From Chitinophaga pinensis (GTDB lineage: Bacteria > Bacteroidota > Bacteroidia > Chitinophagales > Chitinophagaceae), in NCBI RefSeq assembly GCF_007896845.1, contig NZ_VOHS01000023.1, forward strand, positions 1-64,000: 64,000 bases of DNA, written 5' to 3'. The position numbers and the translations under genes were made by a program. A model generated the notes under the pieces. The model made no database searches. It was not told where the DNA came from and was given only the letters and a program-made list of their open reading frames with translations. Shown piece after piece: positions 1 through 8,756 of this stretch; the first letter of the stretch is position 1; each line of letters starts with the position of its first letter.

Positions 1-2
1 AA

Positions 3-335
3 AACGAACAGGCACTGGAAGAATTTGCCAATGCGTTATCGCGATAGGGCGTTATGAACAAATACCTGTCCTCGACTTATACCATCATCCATTGCTCAAA
101 CTGGAGGAAATGGTAAACTTTAAACGTCTGAAGAATCCTCAGACCGGTCAGTACGTTAATTACACTTACCCGGCTTCAGTTAATATACCTTTCGATCCCA
201 AAATGATGAATACCCTTATCCGCCAGCTGCAGTAAACTTACATTCGATGGATTACATCCTTCGGATAAAGGAAATGCGATCATAGCTACTGCGCTTGCGG
301 ATGTGTTTAAACAACTCGGGCTGGCACCATTGTAG
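3..335 (+). pseudogene. SGNH/GDSL-type hydrolase, 3' end, frame broken
   Basis: The 3' end of a gene that enters from the left edge. Three successive frames give one continuous protein ending: first NEQALEEFANALSR (stop at 45-47), then from about position 50 RYEQIPVLDLYHHP through NTLIRQLQ (stop at 233-235), then from 243 FDGLHPSDKGNAIIATALAD with a stop at 333-335. The D-G-L-H-P motif is the Asp-x-x-His block that supplies catalytic Asp and His in SGNH/GDSL esterases (rhamnogalacturonan acetylesterase-like enzymes). The frame changes fit one lost base near 41-50 and two lost bases near 233-243. I see no nonsense codon within a frame segment. It may be a truly decayed gene or an intact gene with sequence errors. 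The family call rests on the C-terminus only. Confidence 0.6.
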
Positions 336-411
336 GACGCTTATATCATTTGCGACTATTTTATTATCGTAGAGGGCTATTTTATTGGGAAATGCGGCGC
401 AACTTTGCAAT

Positions 412-1676
412 ATGCAACCGACACCTTCTTTTTCCCGCTACCAGCAGTTCGTCATTTTTGTATTGGCAGTTACCCAATTACTGTGGTACTTGATTTTATG
501 GTTATCTCACCGTTGGGTGATGTGCTCATGAAATCGCTTTCCCTGCAACCGCAGGCCTTTGGGTTTGCGGTATCCGCCTACGCTTTAGTGCGGGTATTTC
601 CGGTCTGCTTACTGCGGGTTTTGCAGACCGTTTTGACCGGAAGAAATTGTTACTGTTTTTTTATATCGGCTTCGTTACCGGCACGGTGTTGTGTGGTTTT
701 GCACATAGCTACGAGTTGTTGGTAGCGGCCCGTATTGTTACGGGTTTGTTTGGCGGCGTGATTGCCTCTGTTTCTATGGCCATTATCACCGATCTTTTCA
801 CGTTGCAGCAGCGCGGCCGGGTGATGGGGTATGTGCAGATGGGCTTTGGCGCCAGTCAGGTACTGGGGATTCCCATCGGGTTATACCTGGCCAATGCGCT
901 GGGTTGGGAAGCCGCGTTCTGGATGATCGCTGGGCTGGGCATGATCGTGGTGGTGCTGATCGCGCTGCGTTTCCGCCCTGTGGCCGCACATCTGGCCGTG
1001 CAGCAGCGCAAGCCGGCATTGATCCACCTGTGGCATACGCTTACCAAAGGCTCATACCGTCTCGGTTTTGCGGCTACGGCGTTGCTATCAATTGGCGGTT
1101 TTATGATGATGCCTTCGGCAGCACCTTTGCCGTGAAAACCTGGGATTGACCAATGAACAGCTGCCGTTGTTGTTCATGGTATCAGGGGTGAGTTCTTTGT
1201 TCATCATGCCATTGGTGGGACGGTTGAGCGACCGGGTGGACAAGTTCCGCATTTTTACTATAGCAGCCATCCTGATGGGTATTACAAGCGTATTGTACAC
1301 GAACCTTGGGGTAACACCACTGTTGCCGGTGATGGGCCTCAACGTGGTGATGATGATGGGTATCATGGGTCGTATGGTGCCTTCGGCTGCACTCACCAGC
1401 GCTATTCCTGCGCTGGAAGACAGGGGGACGTTTATGAGTGTGAACTCCTCGTTGCAGCAGATTGCGGGTGGTGTGGCTGCGGCCATGGCAGGTTTTATTG
1501 TTACCCAACCGGCCAAAGGCGCTCCACTGGAACATTACAGCACTTTGGGGTATATAACGCTGGGCATCTCCCTCCTTACCATCTGGCTTGTGATGGGCGT
1601 AGACAGACTGGTAAAACAGAAACCGGAGGCGGTAGCAACGGTGGAGGAGGCGGTTATTTTGAGTGAAGGGTATTAA
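412..1676 (+). pseudogene. MFS transporter (AraJ/Bcr-like efflux permease), four frameshifts
   Basis: Read across four frames this gives one protein of about 420 residues starting MQPTPSFSRYQQFV at ATG 412 and ending ILSEGY. It has the major facilitator motif A region (GFADRFDRKK between TM2 and TM3), an N-terminal TM1 with VVLDFMVISPLGD, and about twelve hydrophobic segments, the shape of proton-driven drug or sugar efflux permeases. Frame changes lie near 478 (TQ-F-TVV, a TTT read as TT), near 586 (YAF-SAG, TTTT as TTT), near 1115 (MMP-FGSTF) and near 1130 (AV-NLGLTNEQ). Each needs exactly one extra base, so all are single-base deletions. No internal stop occurs outside the shifts. The gene lies about 110 bp upstream of a TetX-like monooxygenase on the same strand and may have been co-transcribed with it. 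Substrate unknown. Confidence 0.75.
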
Positions 1677-1806
1677 TCCTTACTTCCGTTTTGAGACGAT
1701 GCTTATACCGTCCACGGCTATTTGGTTCCCAAAACCTATTCTGATTTGCTGGTGAAAACCGAAACACTTACCAAAACAAAATACTTATGTTAATAGCAGC
1801 TAAAAA

Positions 1807-2958
1807 GTGGCTATCATTGGCGGTGGCCCGGGTGGCTTAACGCTGGCCCGCCTGTTACAATTGAAAGGCGTGGATGTGACCGTGTATGAAAGAGATGCAA
1901 ACGCCGAAGCCCGCGTACAGGGCGCCACGCTGGATCTTCATTTTGAATCAGGCCTGAAAGCTATTAAAGCCATGGGTCTGCGCGATGCATTCCTCGCCAA
2001 CTATCGCCCCGGTGCGGAAAAGGGCCGGGTGATCGATAAATACGGTAAAATCGTTTATGACGAACATAGTACTAACTTCGGGACAACGGTGGACGTACTG
2101 GATCTTGACAGTGAATGTGCCCGGCCGGAGATAGACCGGGGGCCGCTGCGCGATATTTTGCTGGATTCCCTGCGACCCGGCACTGTGGTGTGGGACAGCC
2201 AGTTTAAAAACATGATACCGGCAGGTCATGGCTGGCAGATCGAATTCAAGAACGGTCATACGGTTACTGCTGATATTGTGATCGGTGCAGACGGCGGCAA
2301 TTCCAAAGTACGCCCGTTCGTGACAGATATTCACCCCAGCTATGCCGGCGTAGTGATCGTGCAGGGCAATGTGGGTCATGCCGCTACCACTGTGCCCCAG
2401 GCCAGTGAACTACTCAAAGGTGGGAAAGTATACGTGCATGCCGATGGCAAATACCTGCACATTTCTTCCAAAGGCGATGGCAGCATAGATTTTTACTTCG
2501 TGGAAGAAAAGCCGGAGGGCTGGTGGAACAACAGCGGGGTTGATTTCTCCGATGGCCGGCAGGTGCTGGCGTGGTTCCTGTCTGAAACACCGGGTTGGAA
2601 TGATGTATGGGCGCCCATGTTCGAGAAGGCGGACTCGCCTTATTTATTGCGCCCGCAATATTGCATTCCCTTCGACCAAAGCTGGGAAGCCCATGCGAAT
2701 GTTACGTTACTGGGTGATGCAGCTCACATCATGCCGCCCTCCGGCGAAGGTGTGAATCTGGCCATGCTGGATGCGTTGGAACTGAGTGAATGTCTTACTA
2801 ACGGGGAGTTTACAGACATTAAAGCGGCCATTGCAGCGTATGAAGCGGCCATGCAGGAAAGGGGCACGGCGGAAGCACGATCTTCCATTGAGATAAGTCA
2901 ATGGATGCGGGCAGAAGACGCGCAGGAGCGACTATTACAACTGTTTAACCATGTGTGA
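1807..2958 (+). CDS. FAD-dependent monooxygenase, TetX-like
   Basis: A flavoprotein monooxygenase of about 384 residues in the p-hydroxybenzoate hydroxylase/TetX group. Motifs: dinucleotide-binding GGGPGG at the N-terminus, then YERD and an Arg-rich region, the DG-type motif VIGADGGNSKVR in the middle, and the GD motif LLGDAAHIMPP followed by GEGVNLAMLDALELS, which closely parallels the TetX tetracycline-inactivating enzymes. The open frame starts at GTG 1807, directly inside the FAD motif. An ATG at 1787 gives MLIAAKK and joins perfectly to VAIIGGG if one A is restored in the A run at 1802-1806, so the true start is probably 1787 with a one-base deletion. Family members hydroxylate aromatic or polyketide substrates. 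Activity on tetracyclines cannot be told from sequence alone; the residues lining the TetX pocket would have to be compared. Confidence 0.8.
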   Translation: MAIIGGGPGGLTLARLLQLKGVDVTVYERDANAEARVQGATLDLHFESGLKAIKAMGLRDAFLANYRPGAEKGRVIDKYGKIVYDEHSTNFGTTVDVLDLDSECARPEIDRGPLRDILLDSLRPGTVVWDSQFKNMIPAGHGWQIEFKNGHTVTADIVIGADGGNSKVRPFVTDIHPSYAGVVIVQGNVGHAATTVPQASELLKGGKVYVHADGKYLHISSKGDGSIDFYFVEEKPEGWWNNSGVDFSDGRQVLAWFLSETPGWNDVWAPMFEKADSPYLLRPQYCIPFDQSWEAHANVTLLGDAAHIMPPSGEGVNLAMLDALELSECLTNGEFTDIKAAIAAYEAAMQERGTAEARSSIEISQWMRAEDAQERLLQLFNHV

Positions 2959-3513
2959 TAATGTATCTTTTTTGATCTGTGGTGGCCTGTTTTTGACGGG
3001 CATTTGTGTTAGTCGTATTTAGTAAGGTTATATTAGAAGACAGGATTTAGTTCAGAATCGAACCAGTTCGAGTCTGAATATGGATCATTTATAAAATGTT
3101 TGGGAATAGTTTAAAGAGGATATATCAAAAATAAAATAACGTCTTTGGAATAGCTTACATGACCACCTGATTCCCGGCCTGATATAACGGAGAGAACTGT
3201 CGACAACTTTTGCTTCAAACTATATTTGACTCTTTTATCCATAAAAAAATGCCCCAAAAGTGTCTAACTTTTTGGGGGCATTTCAACTTTGTGACAGCCT
3301 CTTTTTTTGACGGGTAGCGGTAAGTTATCGATTAATAAATTAGTCCAGATTCAAATATCTTCAAGCTTAAAAAGTTAGTCGTATGTATATGTCTATAACG
3401 AATCGTTTCTAATAGATAAGTCTGACCACTACCGAAGATTGAACCCGTTTACGTGTTGGAATGAGACAGTAGCGGATTGCGTTGATAAATTTTTAATGCT
3501 CATCTAAATGTTC
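2959..3513. other. Intergenic region between convergent genes
   Basis: About 555 bp lie between the monooxygenase (plus) and the esterase (minus). I find no convincing coding frame. The only structure is the hairpin at 3249-3281. The phrase GACGGGTAGCGG near 3309-3320 resembles the tRNA-end-like footprints at 5591 and 12780 but is shorter. The base composition is AT-rich, as in other spacers here. Confidence 0.5.
3249..3281. terminator. Imperfect hairpin, terminator or IS-end relic
   Basis: The arms ATGCCCC-AAAA-GT and ACTTTTTGGGGGCAT flank a five-base loop GTCTA. They pair along 13-15 positions except that the left arm is one C and one A shorter than the right arm. An A run precedes it and TTTC follows, so it could act as a bidirectional terminator for the two convergent genes. 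GTGTCTAACTTTTTGGGGG also resembles terminal repeats of some Bacteroidota insertion sequences, but no transposase is nearby. Confidence 0.4.
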
Positions 3514-5435
3514 TTATTTGAATAGCAACTGAGCAAACTTGTAGAGGTTATTGCGCCAAACAGGCCAGGTATGGCCGCCGGGATATTCGCTATAGGTATA
3601 TTTAATCTGCATTTCATTAAACCTGGCCAACATATTCTGGCAGTTATTATAGGCGATGTCTTCTTTGCCGCCCATAGTGATCCAAAATTGTTTTAGGTTA
3701 CCATTAATTTTGTCGGCTGACTCCTTCATAAAAGCGTATTGTTGTTCAGCAGCGAGTTGCTTACCGCTAAACCAACCGGAGCTGAACACACCCAGATAAG
3801 CAAATTGATCAGTATTCCTGACACCGGCGTAAAGTGTTTGTATGCCACCCATAGACAGGCCTGCCAACGCTCTTTGGTTCGCATTTGCAATTGTACGATA
3901 CCTTTTTCAATAAAAGGAACAACGACTTGCATGAGCTCATTTTCAAATGTCCGCAGTGACTCCTCGTCAAAGCTTCCCCTGGAAACATTGCCATCCATCA
4001 TCACCACCAGCATCGGTTTAGCTTGTTTTACAGCAATGAGATTGTCGATGATCAAGTCGGTCTTGCCCTGTGTACTCCATCCTCGTTCGTCTTCGCCTCC
4101 TCCATGTAAAGATAGAGTACCGGATATTGCTGATTTGTAGCACTGTCATAACCAGGAGGTGTGTATACAAGACAACGACGCCAGGAATTGGTGACTGATG
4201 AAAAGTAACGGTTGATTCGTACATCGCCATGAGGCACGTCATTAATGGCATAATAGTCCCCGTCAGCAAAAGGAATTTCAATACCAGCAGCCATACGGCC
4301 CATCCCATAAAAAGTTTCGCTGGCCGGATCAGCAAGGGAGACACCATCTATCATCAACGAATAGTAATGGAAGCCTTCGCCGATAGAATCAGTAGTGCCC
4401 GTCCAATAGCCTGCGGTATCCTTTAACAGATCATATTTTTTACCAAGATCAATCTGTACACGTTGTGCCTGTGGGCTTTCAAACGAAATACAACGCGGTT
4501 GTCAGGTAAAACCTGAGGAAAGCCGGCATTACGCACATTCGTAGCAGCAGGCGTACCAAGTACTGTATACTTTGTGAAAGTAGAGGGATCAATGGGCTTA
4601 AATAGAAATTGAGAAAACATATATAGATCGTTTTTCCAGACTTCGAAGTCATGCTTGCCAGATTCTATATAATAAACGTGTGGTACCTTATTTTTATATA
4701 AGTAGTCATGTGTTCGTTTACTGAAGCCAATCAACCTGTCATTATCACCGCAGGAAATCCAAAGTAGCCTGAGCTGCCTTTTTGCAACTTCCGGATCAGG
4801 CACAAGTATCTCAGGACTTCGGGTATTAGGAGCTGATGAAAACCCACCCACCCAGGCGAACCGATCAAGATTACCTAAGCCGAAGTTAAGCGATTGGCCT
4901 CCTCCCATAGATAAACCCGCAATGGCGCGGTTCTCTCTATTAGCAAAAACCGGAAATCGCTTTTCGACAGAAGGAATAAGATCTTGTAGCAAGTCCTGTT
5001 CAAAGGTAGCAAACGCCTGCACTTTATCAGGTGCCATAATATTGCCGGTAGCACGATCGTCTTTCATGGCTCTTCCGTTTGGCATAACAACGATCATCGG
5101 GCTAATTTACCATCCGCATATAGGTTATCCAGGATCACCTGCGGAGCACCACCGTTAAGCCACTCCTTCTCATCGCCTCCAATGCCATGCAGCAGATACA
5201 ATACAGGATATTTACCTTTTCTAGAATAACCAGGGGGTGTATACACTAAGGCCTTGCGCGTAGTACCCACTGTTTTGGATGTGTACCGGATGGTGTCAAT
5301 TTTTCCGTGGACAATATTGCTGCGTAAGATGTCAAAGCCCTCCGGGGCGTGGATTACATCTGGTTGCGCATGGCCGGTTATACAGGCTACGCAAAGGGCT
5401 ACAATGGTGAGGATTCGCCTCTTCATAGTTAACAT
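3514..5435 (-). pseudogene. Two-module CE1-type esterase with central E-set domain, four frameshifts
   Basis: One long minus-strand gene interrupted by four single-base frame changes. It starts MLTMKRRILTIVALC with a Sec signal peptide ending GHAQ, so it is secreted. Module 1 (5435 to about 4560): RKALVYTPPGYS, LLHGIGGDEKEW, nucleophile elbow GLSMGG, and the His region GKHDFEVWKNDLY. A linker with an early-set fold (QVLPDNRVVFRLKAP, then GYWTGTTDSIGEGFHYY) follows. Module 2 (about 4360 to 3514) repeats the plan: CLVYTPPGYD, HGGGEDERGW, GLSMGG, GGHTWPVWRNNLY, LLFK stop. Such pairs belong to carbohydrate esterase family 1 (feruloyl or acetyl-xylan esterase type). The breaks lie near 5097 (CCCC as CCC), 4465 (CCCC as CCC), 4105 (loss of T) and 3890 (loss of A), all deletions with no added nonsense codons. 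Its ester substrate is not determined. Confidence 0.75.
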
Positions 5436-5739
5436 AGATTTAGTTTTACATTAGTACTTCCTTGATATGCGTGTACGTAAAAACAAAAGGAATTCTATTA
5501 ATATAGCATTTCTTTCTCAATCCAGGAATATAAAATGTATTTATAACACTTAAATCAAGACCCACTCTAAAAACTAGCCTTGCATTTTTGTGCCCGGTAG
5601 CGGAGTACTGTCGGACTAACTTATACTGATTATTAACAAATTGATTTGAAGCGGTGTAATTTATATTAGCTGGTTCGGATAACTATTCGGTAAAAAGAGA
5701 AAAGGTATATCTGGAGTCCAGGTTAAGTTAGCTTTTGCG
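5436..5739. other. Intergenic, contains a tRNA-end-like footprint
   Basis: The stretch separates two minus-strand genes. No coding frame is convincing. At 5590-5604 it holds GTGCCCGGTAGCGGA, which reads on the minus strand like the T-stem plus acceptor 3' end of a tRNA and is nearly repeated at 12780-12794. Confidence 0.4.
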
Positions 5740-6107
5740 CTAATGAGATATATGGTGCTCCTTTTTGATTGTAATTCCAGGTGTGCCATCAGGATTTGTT
5801 ACCTCACAGTTAAAATAAGTTACGTATTTCGTTTGAGCAAGATACTTGTAAGCGATATTCTTCTGATGAATATATTTAGCATCAAATTCCAGATCGCCTG
5901 TTCCTGTTACCGTGTAGCAATACTTTGTGATTACTGAGTCAGAAACTCCGGTATTAGTAGTAACGACGATATGACCCTAACCCTGGATTGCCCGAGAGTA
6001 TAATTTCCCGACAACGGATTACCGGGTGTGGGAGCATCATCTTCTTTGCAGGAGAATAAAAGGAAGGTTAGACTAACGATTAATACCGCAGATTTTACTG
6101 CTTTCAT
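5740..6107 (-). pseudogene. Small lipoprotein of unknown function, one frameshift
   Basis: Starting at ATG 6107 the protein begins MKAVKSAVLIVSLTFLLFSC, a lipoprotein signal with lipobox LFSC, then KEDDAPTPGNPLSGNYTL. The frame then runs into a stop. A one-base shift near 5980 continues as GHIVVTTNTGVSDSVITKYC and on through VTNPDGTPG to HHISH with stop at 5740-5742, giving about 120 residues. The change needs one extra base, i.e. a single-base deletion like those in the neighbouring esterase and MFS genes. It would be an inner- or outer-membrane-anchored periplasmic or surface lipoprotein. I recognise no domain. Confidence 0.55.
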
Positions 6108-6481
6108 AGATATTTTTAATTAAATGATCAGCGGTAAAGATGAGCGCATATATTAGATAGAAAATAAATCATATTACTCGGTCTTACTACTCCTGTAAGC
6201 GCAGATGAGATCTGGTAACAATAATGTATAAACCCAACAGCTCAGTCGCTTTATAAAAGCATAAATATATCGGTAGTCTTCTGTGAACGATAAAATCTCA
6301 GGTATTCGAAACAGTTTGAAGAGGCAATATCCGGTTTTACAGCAAAACACAGATTAATTAAACGCAAATAAAAAGGGACTATCTGTGATGATCATAGATA
6401 GTCTCTTTTATTTAGGAAAATCACTTGTTACTTAGCGAGTAAACGATCTGCGGAACGTAATGGAATATCAGTCACTGAAAT
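6108..6481. other. Intergenic with one terminator
   Basis: About 370 bp upstream of the small lipoprotein gene and downstream of the DUF1330 gene, both minus strand. Apart from the hairpin at 6375-6405 I see no gene, RNA or repeat here. Confidence 0.4.
6375..6405 (-). terminator. Rho-independent terminator after DUF1330 gene
   Basis: The arms GGGACTATCT and AGATAGTCTC pair (one G-C/G-U variation at the end) around an 11-base loop. The A-rich flank on the left becomes a T run for minus-strand transcripts, and TTTTATTT lies on the right. It lies about 75 bp beyond the stop of the minus-strand DUF1330 gene. Confidence 0.6.
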
Positions 6482-6874
6482 TTATTCCTTCGTAAATCCC
6501 ACCATTGGTATCAGCCTGCAATCGTCTATCGCAGCTAAGCGGAACGGTTCTGCATCGTTTCTGTAGCCATCACTCTCCGCTATCAAAAGGAAGCTGGCAA
6601 AGTCTGGATATTCTACCAATAATACATCGTCCCACCACTCATTATCTGCTATGGCCAGTCTGCCCGATACATTACCTCCCCACGCGAGTTTAATGCCTTC
6701 CAGTTGTAGCTTGGCTGTCAATTCCTGGAAGGAAGGAATATATTGCTGGTAATAGATTTCGCGGCCACCATCGGGCTTGAAACGCAGCAGGTTCAGCATC
6801 ACTACGGGGGTGTTGGGAGGAATATTACAGGCGGTTTCTTTCAGACCTTTATTGTCAATCGTTGTTATTCTCAT
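6482..6874 (-). CDS. DUF1330-like (dimeric alpha-beta barrel) protein
   Basis: 130 residues, intact, beginning MRITTIDNKG. The pattern VVMLNLLRFKPDGGREIYYQQY near residues 24-45, a central AWGGNVSGRLAIADNEWWDDVLLVEYPDF and a C-terminal segment FRLAAIDDCRLIPM match the DUF1330 family, small ferredoxin-fold (dimeric alpha/beta barrel) cytoplasmic proteins of unknown function. It is divergent from a Crp-type regulator with only about 130 bp between their ATGs, so the regulator may control it. This is the first unbroken gene after the frameshifted left end. Function remains unassigned. Confidence 0.7.
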   Translation of the reverse strand: MRITTIDNKGLKETACNIPPNTPVVMLNLLRFKPDGGREIYYQQYIPSFQELTAKLQLEGIKLAWGGNVSGRLAIADNEWWDDVLLVEYPDFASFLLIAESDGYRNDAEPFRLAAIDDCRLIPMVGFTKE

Positions 6875-7008
6875 GTTTGATAGTTTTAATACTACAAATA
6901 AACCATCAGGCGCGGAGAATAAAATATAACTACTTGAAGATTTTGTAACTGTATTTGTCTTAAACTGTGCTGTTTACTGAATCAATTACTTTTGTCAAAA
7001 CGTTTCTG

Positions 7009-7578
7009 ATGTTTGATGCCATTTTTAAGAACTTCGCACTACATATTAATCTGGATGCAAGCGAGGTTGAAAGAATATCTGCCGTATTGCAGGTGAGAGA
7101 TGTATCTAAACATACCTTACTGCTGGAAGCCGGTGCGACCGCGCGGAATGTTTATTATGTGGTTAGCGGATGCCTGCGTCTTTTCTATACCGATGAAAAT
7201 GGTGATGAACATAATATTTCCTTTTCTCCGGAGAACTGGTGGGCTGTAGATATCACCAGTTTTTCCATGCAAAAACCAGCCTTTATGAGTATCGATGCGC
7301 TGGAGGATACGACTGTCTGTTACCTGAGTTATGATGCGATGGAACAATTGTATAGGGAGGTGCCAAAGCTGGAGCGGTTCTTCCGCATTCTCACACAAAA
7401 TGGCTTGTATGTTTATCAACGTCGCACGATCTCCAATCTCTCAGAGACTGCAGAATCAAGATATAAACGCTTCCGTAAGCGCTACCCTGATCTGGAATTG
7501 CGTATTACGCAAAAGCATATTGCTTCCTATCTGGGCATAACACCGGTGTTTCTAAGTATGCTACGGAAGCGTATGTAA
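7009..7578 (+). CDS. Crp/Fnr-family transcriptional regulator
   Basis: About 189 residues from ATG 7009 (MFDAIFKNFALHIN). An in-frame GTG at 6967 exists, but ATG 7009 gives the usual start of this family. An N-terminal cyclic-nucleotide-binding-like beta-roll (residues about 20-115: LLEAGATARNVYYVVSGCL, then SPENWWAVDITSF) is followed by a long helix and a C-terminal winged helix with QKHIASYLGITPVFLSMLRK. The beta-roll lacks the Arg-Ser phosphate-binding signature of true cAMP receptors. This is the typical short Crp-like regulator of Bacteroidota, often beside the gene it controls. The adjacent divergent DUF1330 gene is the likely target. Confidence 0.8.
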   Translation: MFDAIFKNFALHINLDASEVERISAVLQVRDVSKHTLLLEAGATARNVYYVVSGCLRLFYTDENGDEHNISFSPENWWAVDITSFSMQKPAFMSIDALEDTTVCYLSYDAMEQLYREVPKLERFFRILTQNGLYVYQRRTISNLSETAESRYKRFRKRYPDLELRITQKHIASYLGITPVFLSMLRKRM

Positions 7579-8182
7579 TGAGAAAAAGCCTGGAAGCATT
7601 AATACCTGTCTACCCTGATACTATTTCAAATCTTCTGTCGAAGCACTGAAGTTGATATGTAAGACATTTCCATTGGCTGTTAACAACGATGGTACTGACT
7701 TCACTCCCGCCTGTTCGATATAAAATGTTATGGGATGATTATGCGGTTAAAATTGAATGGGATGTACTTTCTATTTATTTTTTGATAAGCACAAAAAGTG
7801 CAAGAATTAATGATCGAATATATGAGTAGCTAATTAAATTGAATATTGTAACCTATGGCAAATGTTATAGGAGACTAAATTAATGGTATCAAATAATGGA
7901 TCTGATATATATATGAATACCATCTCTTGCATGAGTTACCTCGGCAGATAAAACACTTGACCAAAGCTGGCTTTGAGTTCGAACGATTTGACTCCGGTCG
8001 GAATACTAAAGGAGCCTTCTTACCGGTCCACCCAACATAATTATCTTACTAATAATACATTGTTCATCCATGAAAACAGTTGTATTCTCTGCGAAACCAT
8101 ACGATAAGACCGTTTTAAACCAGCATAACAATCATTATCACTATGCGTTGCGCGTAATAAGAAACTGGTATAACGCAGAGAT
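7579..8182. other. Intergenic with a gene remnant
   Basis: About 600 bp. The left part (7621-7745) holds a short minus-strand coding relic, listed separately. The remainder, to 8182, shows no gene. A phrase GAGTTCGAACGATTTGACTCCGG near 7974-7996 has a tRNA T-loop look but no cloverleaf can be built around it. Confidence 0.4.
7621..7745 (-). pseudogene. C-terminal remnant of an unassigned protein
   Basis: On the minus strand, directly after an in-frame stop, the frame reads PHNHPITFYIEQAGVKSVPS then LLTANGNVLHINFSASTEDLK and a stop at 7621-7623. Composition and phrasing (EQAGVKSVPSLLTANG) look protein-like and recall the C-termini of thioredoxin-fold proteins where a conserved V-P-x-L precedes a short strand, but about 41 codons is too little to assign. 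No start codon and no upstream continuation is visible, so I treat it as a remnant. Confidence 0.3.
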
Positions 8183-8704
8183 TTATTTCTTTTGCAGATC
8201 GAAAGTCCCTTGTATAGGAACACGCTCACCAAACACACCCTTGCTGATCAGTGATGTAAACGTTCCTTTAAAAATGCCATTCCTGTAATCCAGACTGGTA
8301 ATTACCGTATTTCCTCTTTCATAAGTTCCCCATTCCATAATATATCCGCCTTTCCCGGGAGCTGAAGCTACCAGAGTATATAACGGATAAGTCCCACCTA
8401 CCTGAGTCCATGCGGAAATGCCAAGGCTTTTGGCTCCATTCCCACTGCTGGCCCACAAATGAATAGTTGAGGTATCACCATTCAACTCTCCCCGAAAAAG
8501 AAAGATCGTATCCTTATCATCAAAGGTGTAAGTCTGCCCCTCCACTGTAAAAGTAACCAGACCTTTAACATAGACCTCAGCAGGAGCCGCTTCTGGTATC
8601 GTATCTATCGGCGGTTCCCGATCAGGGAGATGCTCTTTGTAACAGGCGGTGACTGATAAAATGATCACAAAAATAATGGTGCAGGCACTAAAGACGCGTT
8701 TCAT
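8183..8704 (-). CDS. Putative lipoprotein of unknown function
   Basis: 173 residues starting MKRVFSACTIIFVIILSVTAC, a lipoprotein signal peptide with lipobox SVTAC (Cys21). After a Pro/Glu-rich linker (REPPIDTIPEAAPAE) comes a beta-rich domain: VTFTVEGQTYTFDDKD, then ISAWTQVGGTYPLYT, then DYRNGIFKGTFTSLISKG and GERVPIQGTFDLQKK. The F-x-G-T-F close and overall size recall small Bacteroidota lipoproteins annotated only as hypothetical. Most likely anchored in the outer membrane facing the periplasm. Frame intact. No neighbour suggests a pathway. Confidence 0.65.
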   Translation of the reverse strand: MKRVFSACTIIFVIILSVTACYKEHLPDREPPIDTIPEAAPAEVYVKGLVTFTVEGQTYTFDDKDTIFLFRGELNGDTSTIHLWASSGNGAKSLGISAWTQVGGTYPLYTLVASAPGKGGYIMEWGTYERGNTVITSLDYRNGIFKGTFTSLISKGVFGERVPIQGTFDLQKK

Positions 8705-8756
8705 GACAGGTGGTCGTATAGGTTAGCACAAAACTACTCAAATTGAATTAAAAAAG

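Noticed and set aside
2959..3513. IS element between the monooxygenase and esterase genes
   Set aside because: Only one imperfect 33-bp hairpin resembles an IS end; there is no transposase, no second end and no target duplication.
7974..7996. Possible tRNA gene from a TTCGAAC string
   Set aside because: No acceptor stem or anticodon arm can be paired on either strand within 90 bp.
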